The notes beneath the pieces are model-generated. The model ran no database searches, was not told where the DNA came from, and saw only the letters and a program-made list of their open reading frames with translations. A stretch of 64,000 bases of DNA from Shewanella xiamenensis. Lineage in GTDB: Bacteria; Pseudomonadota; Gammaproteobacteria; Enterobacterales; Shewanellaceae. The stretch spans positions 1 to 64,000 of the forward strand of contig NZ_BMOP01000002.1 of NCBI RefSeq assembly GCF_014647135.1, in the 5' to 3' direction. Below, one piece after another: positions 31,745 to 41,210 of this stretch. Position 1 is the first letter of the stretch. Each line of letters opens with the position of its first letter. A program made the translations under genes and the position numbers.

Positions 31745-31957
31745 ATGAAAAAAGCTACACTCCTCATACTGCCATTGCTACTTGTCACCACGGCCTGCGC
31801 CGATTTAAAGGATGCGGGGCGTGCTATCGGCACCACCACTAAGGATGTCACTAAAGAGATTGGTCATGCCACCCGCGACACCACCAAAGCCATTGGTCAT
31901 GCTTCAAGAGATGCAGTGAAATCGGTCAAAGAAGATCTTACTAAAGACTCAGAGTGA
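31745..31957 (+). CDS. Small lipoprotein with 11-residue helical repeats
   Basis: 70 residues. The lipoprotein signal is MKKATLLILPLLLVTTAC (lipobox TTAC). The mature part contains three successive 11-residue units of the form IGxxxxDxxKx (IGTTTKDVTKE, IGHATRDTTKA, IGHASRDAVKS), which would make an amphipathic helix like those of LEA-type or apolipoprotein-like proteins. Asp at Cys+2 may favour inner-membrane retention, by E. coli rules (Ala at +1 after Cys, then Asp). It follows ndh in the same direction; a shared transcript is possible. Function unknown. Confidence 0.8.
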   Translation: MKKATLLILPLLLVTTACADLKDAGRAIGTTTKDVTKEIGHATRDTTKAIGHASRDAVKSVKEDLTKDSE

Positions 31958-31975
31958 CGCCCGTGCGTCACTCTG
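31950..31975 (+). terminator. Hairpin terminator overlapping the lipoprotein stop codon
   Basis: A perfect 11-bp stem CAGAGTGACGC / GCGTCACTCTG with loop CCGT begins inside the last codons of the lipoprotein gene. The T-tract is weak (CTTTAT). Confidence 0.65.
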
Positions 31976-31994
31976 CTTTATCGGGGCTCAATCC

Positions 31995-32363
31995 TTAGGC
32001 CGCATTAGCACGAATACCATGGGGAACCGGTAATCCCTGCGCATTCACATTTACAAACACCATCTTATCGATACTCACCACAGGCGCCTGCGTCATCTTA
32101 TTACGCACTTGGCAACTGACCGTAATGGAACTGTGCCCGAGGCTGACAAGCTCCAAGCCAAATTCCAACACATCCCCTTGGCGCGCCGGCGTCATAAAAT
32201 TGATTTCAGAAATCAGCTTAGTCACATGGCTGGTGCTTTTCATCTGGCATGCAGCAAAGATAGCCGCCTCCTCGTCAATCCAACTCAATAACTGGCCGCC
32301 AAATAGGGTATTTGCAGGATTTAAATGTTCAGGTTTGACTAAACGACGACTGTAATATTTCAT
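31995..32363 (-). CDS. Acyl-CoA thioesterase, YciA-like hotdog fold
   Basis: 122 residues from the ATG at 32363 (GTGAGGTCACC ahead; the frame is open 13 codons more without a site). The hotdog motif pattern HLNPANTLFGGQLLSWIDEEAAIFAA with the catalytic Asn/Asp region and VTKLISEINFMTPARQGDVLEF is that of YciA/BACH-type acyl-CoA thioesterases. It hydrolyses acyl-CoA to free acid and CoA in the cytoplasm. Single gene, convergent with the small lipoprotein gene. Confidence 0.88.
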   Translation of the reverse strand: MKYYSRRLVKPEHLNPANTLFGGQLLSWIDEEAAIFAACQMKSTSHVTKLISEINFMTPARQGDVLEFGLELVSLGHSSITVSCQVRNKMTQAPVVSIDKMVFVNVNAQGLPVPHGIRANAA

Positions 32364-32618
32364 GACGGTGACCTCACTGTGAATGCTAAGTTTTACGGCC
32401 AATTCACAGCATTATTTAGGCCAAGATAAATAGCCATTGAATAACAATGAGATAGTATTAAGTCTTTGTAAAACGGTTAAAAAATTGCACCAACTCGAGT
32501 CAGAGTTGCACCAGAATAATCAATTAGATAAAAAAATAGCGACTCAGAGAGTCGCCAAGCACAGGCAAGCAAAGTATTGACTGGGTGGGAAGTTAAGTCA
32601 CAAGAGTTGACTTAAAAA

Positions 32619-32650
32619 CCCGTGCAGCACATGTAGGCGAACTGCACGGG
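32619..32650 (-). terminator. Rho-independent terminator of the aceBA operon
   Basis: On the minus strand, CCCGTGCAG / CTGCACGGG (9 bp) is followed by TTTTTAAG, about 90 bases after the aceA stop. A second inverted repeat (TTAAGTCA / TGACTTAA) lies just beyond. Confidence 0.85.
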
Positions 32651-32737
32651 GGACAACAGCTGCAATGCAGCTAAACACAGGGTTTACGGGTACAACATCT
32701 TACGGGTAGAACCTATTCGCGATACAACAGACTTCGC

Positions 32738-34060
32738 TTAAAACTGCTCTTCTTCAGTCGAGCCAGTCAACGCAGTCACCGATGAATGACCACCTTGGAT
32801 AACCGTAGTCACTTGGTCGAAATAACCTGTGCCCACTTCCTGTTGATGCGCCACGAAGGTGTAACCTTTCTTCGCTGCCGCAAACTCAACTTCTTGAACT
32901 TTCTCAACATAATGCTTCATACCTTCACCACGAGCGTAATCGTAAGCTAGGTCAAACATGTTGTACCACATGTTGTGGATACCCGCTAAAGTGATGAATT
33001 GGTACTTGTAGCCCATGTCTGATAGTGCTTGTTGGAAACGGGCAATCGTTGCATCGTCCAGATTTTTCTTCCAGTTGAACGAAGGTGAACAGTTGTAGGC
33101 CAGCAATTGGTCTGGGTACTGAGCATGGATTGCCTCAGCAAAGCGGCGTGCTTCTTCTAAGTCAGGCTTAGCGGTTTCACACCAAATTAAATCCGCATAA
33201 GGTGCGTAGGCTAGACCGCGAGAAATCGCTTGGTCCAGACCCGCTTTTACGCGGTAGAAACCTTCATTGGTACGCTCGCCAGTCACAAAGTCACGATCGT
33301 ACGGATCGCAATCAGAGGTCAATAAATCCGCCGCGTTCGCATCGGTACGAGCGATAACTAAGGTTTCAACACCGCTTACGTCGGCAGCCAGACGTGCTGC
33401 AACCAGTTTTTGTACAGCTTCTTGGGTTGGCACTAATACTTTACCGCCCATGTGGCCGCACTTTTTCACTGACGCTAATTGGTCTTCAAAGTGCACACCG
33501 GCGGCGCCTGCGTCGATCATTGACTTCATCAACTCGAACGCATTCAGTACGCCACCAAAACCGGCTTCAGCATCGGCAATAATGGGTAGGAAATAATCGA
33601 CAAAGTTTTCATCTTCCGGATTAACCCCGTTGCTCCACTGGATTTGGTCAGCACGGCGGAAGGAGTTATTAATGCGTGAAACGACCGCAGGCACTGAGTT
33701 AGCTGGGTATAAGGATTGATCTGGGTACATAGTGCCCGCTAAGTTAGCGTCGGCAGCCACTTGCCAACCAGACAGATAAATCGCTTCGATACCCGCTTTA
33801 GCCTGTTGTACCGCTTGGCCGCCAGTCAGTGCGCCTAACGAGTTCACATAACCTTTTTTTGCGCCACCGTTGACGAGATCCCACAATTTAGCTGCACCAC
33901 GCTTGGCAATGGTGTTTTCTGGAACAATTGAACCACGAAGTGCCACGACTTCTTCTGCAGTGTATGGGCGACGAACATTTTTCCAACGTGGATTCTCTGC
34001 CCAATCTTTTTTGATCGCGTCAATCTGCGCCTGACGTGAAGTCTGTGTTGCCTTAGTCAT
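32738..34060 (-). CDS. aceA: Isocitrate lyase
   Basis: Splits isocitrate into succinate and glyoxylate, first enzyme of the glyoxylate shunt. 440 residues from the ATG at 34060, which has AAAGGAGTGACACT; the frame is open upstream but without a site. Signature motif [17 protein letters not shown] contains the catalytic Cys; also [44 protein letters not shown] and YNCSPSFNW. The protein ends EEQF. It lies 134 bases after aceB, as in the enterobacterial aceBA order. Confidence 0.97.
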   Translation of the reverse strand: MTKATQTSRQAQIDAIKKDWAENPRWKNVRRPYTAEEVVALRGSIVPENTIAKRGAAKLWDLVNGGAKKGYVNSLGALTGGQAVQQAKAGIEAIYLSGWQVAADANLAGTMYPDQSLYPANSVPAVVSRINNSFRRADQIQWSNGVNPEDENFVDYFLPIIADAEAGFGGVLNAFELMKSMIDAGAAGVHFEDQLASVKKCGHMGGKVLVPTQEAVQKLVAARLAADVSGVETLVIARTDANAADLLTSDCDPYDRDFVTGERTNEGFYRVKAGLDQAISRGLAYAPYADLIWCETAKPDLEEARRFAEAIHAQYPDQLLAYNCSPSFNWKKNLDDATIARFQQALSDMGYKYQFITLAGIHNMWYNMFDLAYDYARGEGMKHYVEKVQEVEFAAAKKGYTFVAHQQEVGTGYFDQVTTVIQGGHSSVTALTGSTEEEQF

Positions 34061-34194
34061 AGTGTCACTCCTTTCTGTATGATGTTGTAGCAAGTGACGC
34101 TGCCCCACCGCGTCACCCTGCCCATTGGTTTAATTGACGGTTTCACCGCCATAACGCATTCCATAGGACGCATTAAGTGTTAACGCATTTATAA

Positions 34195-35844
34195 TTAAGC
34201 AGTTAGCATCTCGTAACCGGGTAAGGTTAAGAAGTCGACCAACTCATCCGAAGTGGTAATATCCTCAAGCAATACCGCCGCTTGGGTAAATTTGCCGTGG
34301 GTGAATCTGTCACTGCCCACTTCTTTTTTCACGTTTGCTAACTCTTCCACCAGCATGTCTTTAAACAATTGTTTCGTGACAGGTTTGCCGTTGGAGAGTG
34401 ACTTGCCATGTTGGATCCATTGCCAAATCGAGGCGCGGGAGATTTCAGCGGTTGCCGCATCTTCCATTAATCCATAAATCGGCACACAACCGTTGCCACT
34501 GATCCACGCCTCAAGGTATTGCAGAGCAATACGAATATTCAGGCGCATCCCTTGCTCAGTGCGCTCGCCATCACAGGGCTTTAATAACTCAGCGGCGAGA
34601 ATCGGTGCATCCACATCACGGGTGATATGCAATTGGTTTTGATGATCTTGGCCGATATATTCGTTAAAAATCCCCATCGCCGTATCCGCAAGACCAGGGT
34701 GAGCGACCCAAGTACCATCGTGTCCATTGCGAGCCTCAAGCTCTTTGTCCTTACGCACCCGTTGCAACACGGCTTCGTTCTGTACAGGATCCTTCGCCGG
34801 AATAAAGGCCGCCATACCTCCCATCGCCAGTGCGCCACGTTTATGGCAGGTTTTGATCAGCAGTCTTGAATAGGCACTTAAGAAAGGCGTATCCATAGTC
34901 ACCGCTTGGCGGTCAGGTAACACGCGGTCGCTATGGCGCTTTAATGTTTTGATATAACTAAAGATATAGTCCCAACGACCACAGTTTAGTGCGACGATGT
35001 TTGAACGTAATTCATAGAGAATTTCGTCCATTTCAAACACCGCGGGTAAGGTCTCAATCAAACAAGTACATTTGATTGTGCCAGGCTGTAGGCAAAATCT
35101 TTCTTCAACAAAAGCAAACACTTTTGCCCACCAACGCGCTTCAATATGGCTCTCGAGTTTAGGAATATAGAAGTAAGGACCACTGCCCTTCGCCAGCAAT
35201 TGGCGATAGTTATGGTAAAAGTACATCGCAAAGTCGAATAACGCGCCAGGAATGGACTGCTGGTTAAATTCAACATGCTTCTCTTTTAAGTGCAGGCCAC
35301 GTACGCGGCAGATCAATACCGCAGGATTTGGGCCTAATTTATAGTGTTTACCGGTTTCAGGCGCTGTGTATTCAATTTCACCGCGCACGGCATCACGCAG
35401 GTTAATCTGACCTTCAACCACCTTCTGCCAGCTTGGTGCTAAAGAGTCTTCAAAATCCGCCATAAACACTTTGGCATTGGCATTAAGTGCATTGATCACC
35501 ATCTTACGTTCAACGGGACCGGTGATTTCGACACGGCGGTCAAGTAGGTCGTTCGGAATACCGCGGATCTTCCATGCGCCGTCACGAATAGCGCGAGTTT
35601 CAGGTAAAAAGTCTGGCAAAGCCCCTTTATCGATACGCGTCTGTCTGTCTTTACGTTTGGCGAGTAAGGTGGGCACTTCAGTTGCAAATTCCCGGCAAAG
35701 TGACTCAAGCAACGCCAGCGCACCTTCGGTAAAAATCACTTCTTGGCCAGGGATAGTATTTCCCACTATGGTCAGCGCGCCATTCGCAGTGGTCTTATTC
35801 TGTGCCGAATTCAATTGCTGCTCACTTAAAGTTTGTTCCGTCAT
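34195..35844 (-). CDS. aceB: Malate synthase A
   Basis: Condenses glyoxylate with acetyl-CoA to malate. 549 residues (E. coli AceB 533). Motifs: FMADFEDSLAPSW, LICRVRGLHLKEKH, the signature ALNCGRWDYIFSYIKTLKRH, GGMAAFIPAKDPVQNE, WVAHPGL and a C-terminal Asp-containing ISRASIWQWIQHGKSLS. The ATG has an unusually strong GGGAGGGGGAGAAG ahead. Upstream 830 bases contain PdhR-like and HexR-like sites, fitting control by pyruvate and keto-deoxy-phosphogluconate as known for Shewanella. Confidence 0.97.
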   Translation of the reverse strand: MTEQTLSEQQLNSAQNKTTANGALTIVGNTIPGQEVIFTEGALALLESLCREFATEVPTLLAKRKDRQTRIDKGALPDFLPETRAIRDGAWKIRGIPNDLLDRRVEITGPVERKMVINALNANAKVFMADFEDSLAPSWQKVVEGQINLRDAVRGEIEYTAPETGKHYKLGPNPAVLICRVRGLHLKEKHVEFNQQSIPGALFDFAMYFYHNYRQLLAKGSGPYFYIPKLESHIEARWWAKVFAFVEERFCLQPGTIKCTCLIETLPAVFEMDEILYELRSNIVALNCGRWDYIFSYIKTLKRHSDRVLPDRQAVTMDTPFLSAYSRLLIKTCHKRGALAMGGMAAFIPAKDPVQNEAVLQRVRKDKELEARNGHDGTWVAHPGLADTAMGIFNEYIGQDHQNQLHITRDVDAPILAAELLKPCDGERTEQGMRLNIRIALQYLEAWISGNGCVPIYGLMEDAATAEISRASIWQWIQHGKSLSNGKPVTKQLFKDMLVEELANVKKEVGSDRFTHGKFTQAAVLLEDITTSDELVDFLTLPGYEMLTA

Positions 35845-36041
35845 CTTCTCCCCCTCCCAAGAGGCAAAACTCTTGCTCGTTTACGACTCATTACCAGTAA
35901 AGACATGGGTAACATGTACAAACATTCACCGCAAAACATTCAAATGTTCGTTTAGAACCAAAACTTACAGACAAACATTTGTATTTGCAACTATCCAAAA
36001 GTGTCATGACAGCTAAAAAAATTGACCAAAAACCATGACAA

Positions 36042-36058
36042 AATTGGTCTGACCAAAA
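36042..36058. promoter_or_regulatory. PdhR-like operator upstream of aceB
   Basis: AATTGGTCTGACCAAAA matches the GntR-subfamily PdhR pattern (ATTGGTnnnACCAAT) at nearly all positions. It lies 198 bases before the aceB start. PdhR control of aceBA is known in Shewanella from regulon reconstruction; binding here is inferred. Confidence 0.65.
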
Positions 36059-36179
36059 TGATTTTTCAAATATAAATATTTGATTTAAAATAATTTTATA
36101 TTTAAGCGATAATTACTATTTTGGTAGTGATGAAATTTGTCTGACAACTTTACCACTTCAAGTGCATTGTAATTTTATA

Positions 36180-36194
36180 CGTAATTAAATTACA
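36180..36194. promoter_or_regulatory. HexR-like operator upstream of aceB
   Basis: CGTAATTAAATTACA matches the Shewanella HexR palindrome TGTAATTAAATTACA at 14 of 15 positions. HexR is a known activator of aceBA in S. oneidensis; position 336 bases before the aceB start is consistent with a distant or upstream promoter. Confidence 0.65.
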
Positions 36195-36633
36195 TAATGA
36201 AAATTAATATATACACCACTTTTACCTTATTCGACCTAAGTAGAAAACAGACAGCGTTTTGAACTCCACCTTAAGGAAAGCGAGTAAAACCAACAAAAAC
36301 AACAAGTTAACAAAATTGAAACACTACATAAATTTAAACACTCGTTTAAATATTACGTTTACGTAAACAGTCATCAGGATAGGATGAGAGTGATAGGGAT
36401 CACGGGTTATGTTTCTCGATCAAAAAGTCGAGTCGATGTGGTTAACCCAAAAAATAAATCACTTTTTTATAAAAAAAATGAAACAAATTAGAAATCTGAC
36501 TAAGAGTTGCTTCAAGTTGCGCGCCTAGTGGCGGCAAAACTCACCGCAGGATTAATCCACAAACCGTTAATCATACGTAAAGATGACAAACATTTAACTC
36601 CCAAGACCTATCAATCAAAGGTTGCAATGGTTA

Positions 36634-36652
36634 TGAAAATCATTATCATTCG
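36634..36652. promoter_or_regulatory. Fur-box-like site before the TonB receptor
   Basis: TGAAAATCATTATCATTCG shares the core AATCATTATC of the Fur consensus and lies 28 bases ahead of the receptor start, overlapping or just following the promoter. This fits iron repression. Confidence 0.65.
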
Positions 36653-36679
36653 CGACCATTCTGTTTGGGGGAACTTTAT

Positions 36680-39151
36680 ATGTCAGTATCACAACCTATA
36701 TTTCGTTTATCACTTATTGCACTCGCCTGCCTCAGTGCTTTACCACATACCGCTTTTGCCGATGACACACCTTCTGCTCGCGATGAAAACATCGAACGCA
36801 TAACGGTCTACGGCAGACAAAACTCCGTAGTGAAAAACTCTGGGCTTGCGACTAAGTCAGATATGTCCTTGATGGAAACCCCTGCGGCGGTAGTTATCGT
36901 TGACCAAGAGCTGATTAACAGCCAAGGAGTCGACAATCTTCAAGACTTAATTCGTAATATCAGCGGGGTGACTCAAGCAGGCAATAACTATGGCATTGGG
37001 GATAACTTAGTGATTCGCGGCCTCGGTGCAAACTACACCTATGACGGCATGTATGGCGGAGCTGGCCTTGGTAACACCTTTAACCCCACTCGCTCTTTAA
37101 CCAATGTGGAATCCGTTGAGGTCTTAAAAGGCCCAGCAACAGGACTCTACGGTATGGGCAGCGCGGGCGGTGTGATCAACCTGATTGAAAAGAAACCGCA
37201 ATTTGAGTCCAAACACAAATTCACCACTGAAGTTGGCCAGTGGGATACCTACTCGCTAGCCATCGATAGCACGGGTGGAATTACCGATGATCTTGCTTAT
37301 CGTTTAGTTGCCAAAACCGCCCGCAGTGAAGGCTACCGTGATTTAGGCGCCGATCGTGATGAAGTGTTCGGCTCACTCAAGTGGGTATTAAGTGATAGCC
37401 AAGATCTGATGCTATCCGGCGCGTATATCAAAGACGCCATTGCCGTTGACTCCATCGGCCACCCAATCCGTATCTACAATGCCGATTCTGTCGGCGGCAA
37501 AACAGCGGGCGAAGTCACTTGGCAAGATTTGATAAACGATCCTAAAGGGCTGGGCATACAACTAACCGACGAGCAGCGTCAGCAATTGGCGGCATCACTC
37601 GCAAGTGGTGATGGCTTAACTCCCTATTCCTTTGGTGACGCGGGATTAATTTCTCCCATGGCAAAGGATAATGAAGGTGAAGAATTAAGATTCAAGCTAA
37701 CCCACAATATCTACTTTACCGATAATCTGTTCCTCAATCAGCAGTTGCAATATCGCGACTACACCACAGGTTTTGCCCGTCAAACAGGGGCTTACAACTA
37801 TGTGTACTGGAAGCGAAACATCAAGATTGGTGGCGTATCGACTGATGTGATTAACCAGGATCCCCGCGCGCCACTGGTTGAAAATGGCGTGCTCTATCCC
37901 TTTGCCGCCAGACGTCAGGAATACCGCCAACTCGATGCCGAAGAAACCTCATGGCAGTATTTTGCTGATCTACGTTACGACTTCCAAATCGGCAATATCG
38001 ACAACGAATTACTGGTGAACGCTAACTACGAAGACCGCGATATTCGCCTCGAGCAATTCTCAATTTACGATGCAGATCAAGTCATTAAAAACAAACAAGG
38101 CGAAGTGATTTACCGTGGTTCGCTACCCTATATTTACGATATCCGTAATCCAAACTGGGGAACGGGTAAATTTGCCGACTACGATCCACTCAAAACCGCC
38201 AACTACAACAAAAAAGTCAGCGCTTGGGGCTTAGGCGTGCAACATGTGGGTTATTTAGGTTATGGCTTTACCACCCGTGTTGGCGTGGCCTTTAACGAAA
38301 TCAAACAGAGCTATGAGCACCTAGGTGTGGATGAGCGCTACAGCGCAAGTCAAGCGAGCCCGACCCCTGAGGAAGATAGTAAAGATAACGGTGTGACCTA
38401 CAACTTGGGCTTAACTTATATGCCCATTGATGATTTATCGTTTTTCGTTAATCACTCAAAGGGCCGCACCGCCTATAGCATCTTAGGCTCAATCACTGGG
38501 GAAAATACCGACCGCGAAGACTCAGAATCCGTCAGTAACGATCTCGGTATGCGCTTTAAAGCCTTTGATGATCAAATGTTGGCATCACTGGTGTTCTTTA
38601 AAAGCTCACGCACTAATGTGCCTTACAACAACCCAGACTATAACGCTGGCGTGTCAGGTGCCGAGGTGCCCGTGTACTTTTACGATGGTAGCGAAGATAC
38701 CAAAGGGGTCGAGTTGGATCTCAATGCCCACTTAAACGATAACTGGCGCATCAACCTCAACGGCATGTATCAGGATGCGAGGGATAAACAAAACCCGAAT
38801 GACAAAGCCAACTACGACACCCGCCAAAAAGGTGTACCCTATGTTACCGCCAGTGCTTGGGTAACCTATGGTGCAGACTGGTTTGCCTTATCCAGCCCAA
38901 TTGAGCTGAGTTTAGGCGCCAAGTATGTGGATGATAGAAGCACGCACTCAAGCTCATTTGGTATCCCAGATGGTTATGTGCCTAGCTACACCTTAGTGGA
39001 TTCTGCCATCAGCTATGCCACCGACTCCTGGAAGTTACAATTGAATATCAACAACCTATTCAATAAAGACTATTACAGCAAAGCCATGTTCCTCGGCGGC
39101 ATGCCAGGCGAAGAGCGTAATGTGAAACTGCAATATAGCTACAGTTTCTAA
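36680..39151 (+). CDS. TonB-dependent outer-membrane siderophore receptor
   Basis: 823 residues from the ATG at 36680 with a GGGGGAAC site; a TTG five codons upstream is open. Signal peptide LSLIALACLSALPHTAFA (about 1-28). A TonB-box-like ERITVYGR segment precedes the plug domain (GLATKSDMSLMETPAAVVIVDQELI, ISGVTQAGNNYGIGDNLVIRGL, VEVLKGPATGLYGMGSAGGVINLI), followed by a 22-strand barrel ending in the aromatic NVKLQYSYSF. The plug resembles the FhuA/FpvA siderophore group. A Fur-box-like site lies upstream, so low-iron induction is expected. The siderophore is unknown and no synthesis genes are adjacent. Confidence 0.92.
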   Translation: MSVSQPIFRLSLIALACLSALPHTAFADDTPSARDENIERITVYGRQNSVVKNSGLATKSDMSLMETPAAVVIVDQELINSQGVDNLQDLIRNISGVTQAGNNYGIGDNLVIRGLGANYTYDGMYGGAGLGNTFNPTRSLTNVESVEVLKGPATGLYGMGSAGGVINLIEKKPQFESKHKFTTEVGQWDTYSLAIDSTGGITDDLAYRLVAKTARSEGYRDLGADRDEVFGSLKWVLSDSQDLMLSGAYIKDAIAVDSIGHPIRIYNADSVGGKTAGEVTWQDLINDPKGLGIQLTDEQRQQLAASLASGDGLTPYSFGDAGLISPMAKDNEGEELRFKLTHNIYFTDNLFLNQQLQYRDYTTGFARQTGAYNYVYWKRNIKIGGVSTDVINQDPRAPLVENGVLYPFAARRQEYRQLDAEETSWQYFADLRYDFQIGNIDNELLVNANYEDRDIRLEQFSIYDADQVIKNKQGEVIYRGSLPYIYDIRNPNWGTGKFADYDPLKTANYNKKVSAWGLGVQHVGYLGYGFTTRVGVAFNEIKQSYEHLGVDERYSASQASPTPEEDSKDNGVTYNLGLTYMPIDDLSFFVNHSKGRTAYSILGSITGENTDREDSESVSNDLGMRFKAFDDQMLASLVFFKSSRTNVPYNNPDYNAGVSGAEVPVYFYDGSEDTKGVELDLNAHLNDNWRINLNGMYQDARDKQNPNDKANYDTRQKGVPYVTASAWVTYGADWFALSSPIELSLGAKYVDDRSTHSSSFGIPDGYVPSYTLVDSAISYATDSWKLQLNINNLFNKDYYSKAMFLGGMPGEERNVKLQYSYSF

Positions 39152-39171
39152 GCGTTTTCCTTAAGCCCATA

Positions 39172-39205
39172 AACAACAAGAGAGCCCATCGGCTCTCTTG
39201 TTGTT
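39172..39205. terminator. Strong bidirectional terminator
   Basis: A perfect 15-bp stem (AACAACAAGAGAGCC / GGCTCTCTTGTTGTT) with a 4-base loop lies between the convergent receptor and antiporter genes. Confidence 0.93.
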
Positions 39206-39218
39206 TTAGCTGGCAGGC

Positions 39219-40988
39219 TTAACTGACATTCTCCCGGTCGCCACGCATCAGCGACTCCAGCTCAGCTTTACCCTTATTGGATAAATCAATCAGTTTTGCT
39301 AAATCATGCTGATGGGCAGCACTGGCGATCACCAGCTTTTTATCGTGCTCGGCAAAAATCTTCACCCTTTCATTGGCTTGTACCTGTGATAAGCCTAAGC
39401 CCTGCAAAATCTTCTCACTGGCAGACAAAGCCGAACCAAAGGTTTCACGGAACACATCGGTCACCCCAAGGCTCATTAATCGATAGGCATGGTTACGGTC
39501 CCGCGCCCGAGCGACGATATTGATATGGGGGAAATGGGTTTTCACCTGCTGGGCAATTTCAATCGAATCCTCAACATTATCAACAGCCAGCAGCAACAGG
39601 CGCGAGCGTGCAATCCCCGCCGACATCAACATATCTAAACGTCTGGCATCGCCAAAATAGACCTCACCACCGTATTTGCGGATCACATCCACATGGCTGG
39701 CATCCTTATCTAACGCCACAAATGGAATACCCGATGACGCTAAAATCCGCCCAGTGATCTGCCCTACCCGCCCAAATCCGGCAATGACCACCTCGGATTC
39801 AGTCACATTAATGGTATCGGGTAAACGAGTATCCACCACCTTAGGTTTAGTGGCTCTAAAAAGCGTGAAAATCATCGGTGTGACTGCCATGGATAAACCG
39901 ATGGCGAGCACTAAGATTTGGGCGATTTTATCATCCACTATGCTGGATAATTGCGCCTGCGATAACAGCACAAAGGCAAACTCACCGCCCTCTGCCAAGA
40001 TAAGCCCTAGGGCAATACTCGGGCGCCATGTATGGTGCCGTAAACGGCCTAGCAGCATTAGCACGAGAGTCTTAATCAGCAGCATGCCCAGCAAAATCGC
40101 GAGGATAAGTAAGGGATCGGTTAAAAACAGCTTGAGATCCATACTCATGCCGACCGCCATAAAAAACAGCCCAAGCAGTAAGCCCTTAAAAGGCTCGATA
40201 TCGGTTTCGAGCTGATGTCGGTAGCTGGAGTTCGCCAGCATAATCCCAGCTAAAAATGCCCCCATACCCGCCGATAGCCCCAGCCACTCCATCAATTCGG
40301 CGCTGCCCATCACCAGCAATAATGCAAAGGCGGTTAACACTTCACGAACCCCGCTGCTGGCGACAAGCTTAAGTACCCGCGGCAACAGATATTTGCCCAC
40401 TAACACAAAGCCAACTAAGGCCACACAGGTCCAATACCAAGGCACCGCATGGTGCTCAATCTGGGCCGAATTAGGCGCAAGATAAGCGGTTAATAGCAAC
40501 ATGGGGATCACGGCGAGATCTTGCATTAACAACACCCCAAAGGCATCGCGGCCAAGCGGAGTAGTCAGTAATCGATGTTCGCTCATCAACTGCACCGCAA
40601 AAGCCGTCGATGACAAGGATAACGCCGCGCCAACCACTAATGCTGCCTCAATGGATAAGCCAAATCCCCAAGCTAAACCGCCAATTGCCGCCCAAGAAAG
40701 GAGTAACTGACCACTGCCGAGACCAAAGATGGCGCTGCGCAGCTCCCATAACTTGCTCGGATTGAGTTCAAGCCCGAGCACAAACAACATGAGTACCACG
40801 CCAAGCTCGGCAAAATGCAGCACGGCGGCGGGATCAGACACCAGCGCCATGCCGCCAGGCCCTAAAATCACCCCAGCAGCGAGATAAGACAGAATCGGTC
40901 CTGCGCCAAAACGTTTGCCCAAGGGTACAAAAATCACCGCGGCCAATAAAAATAACAGTACAGAAGTGAGCAGACTCGACTCTTCCAT
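39219..40988 (-). CDS. Monovalent cation:proton antiporter-2 (KefB/KefC type)
   Basis: 589 residues. The N-terminal ~380 residues have 12 or so membrane spans of the Na+/H+ exchanger (CPA2) fold, with the GxxLxxTAFAVQLM and QDLAVIPMLLL segments. A C-terminal TrkA-N/RCK domain follows (EVVIAGFGRVGQITGRILASSGIPFVALDKD, a Rossmann NAD-binding motif). KefB/C are glutathione-gated K+ efflux systems that protect against electrophiles by acidifying the cytoplasm. No KefF/KefG partner is adjacent, so glutathione gating is uncertain. ATG with TGGAGCCC ahead; single gene. Confidence 0.9.
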   Translation of the reverse strand: MEESSLLTSVLLFLLAAVIFVPLGKRFGAGPILSYLAAGVILGPGGMALVSDPAAVLHFAELGVVLMLFVLGLELNPSKLWELRSAIFGLGSGQLLLSWAAIGGLAWGFGLSIEAALVVGAALSLSSTAFAVQLMSEHRLLTTPLGRDAFGVLLMQDLAVIPMLLLTAYLAPNSAQIEHHAVPWYWTCVALVGFVLVGKYLLPRVLKLVASSGVREVLTAFALLLVMGSAELMEWLGLSAGMGAFLAGIMLANSSYRHQLETDIEPFKGLLLGLFFMAVGMSMDLKLFLTDPLLILAILLGMLLIKTLVLMLLGRLRHHTWRPSIALGLILAEGGEFAFVLLSQAQLSSIVDDKIAQILVLAIGLSMAVTPMIFTLFRATKPKVVDTRLPDTINVTESEVVIAGFGRVGQITGRILASSGIPFVALDKDASHVDVIRKYGGEVYFGDARRLDMLMSAGIARSRLLLLAVDNVEDSIEIAQQVKTHFPHINIVARARDRNHAYRLMSLGVTDVFRETFGSALSASEKILQGLGLSQVQANERVKIFAEHDKKLVIASAAHQHDLAKLIDLSNKGKAELESLMRGDRENVS

Positions 40989-41210
40989 TAGGGCTCCACA
41001 ACGTTAACGAAAGGCAAAAATAGGGTATAGCCTTAAGCAAAAAAGCTTCGGCTACCGCTGGCAATCATACTCTAGTTAGGCAGGAAAAAGTGTGAAAAAT
41101 TGACCTAAAAATCATCGAGAAAACGCAAGAAATAAGCGAAAAAGCGAAAGAAGAAAACCGCGTTACATTAACCTAAACAGTCAGTTACACAGACAATACA
41201 ACTCTACCCC

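Larger units (their letters stand above)
35845..36679. other. Long divergent regulatory region aceB // TonB receptor
   Basis: 835 AT-rich bases with no convincing gene. It contains a PdhR-type palindrome (36042-36058), a HexR-type palindrome (36180-36194) and a Fur-box-like sequence (about 36634-36652), each listed separately. Poly-T/A runs near 36465-36480 are notable but unexplained. Confidence 0.6.

Noticed and set aside
35471-36016. 181-codon plus frame across the aceB start
   Set aside because: Antisense to aceB and running into its promoter; Ser/Arg-rich shadow.
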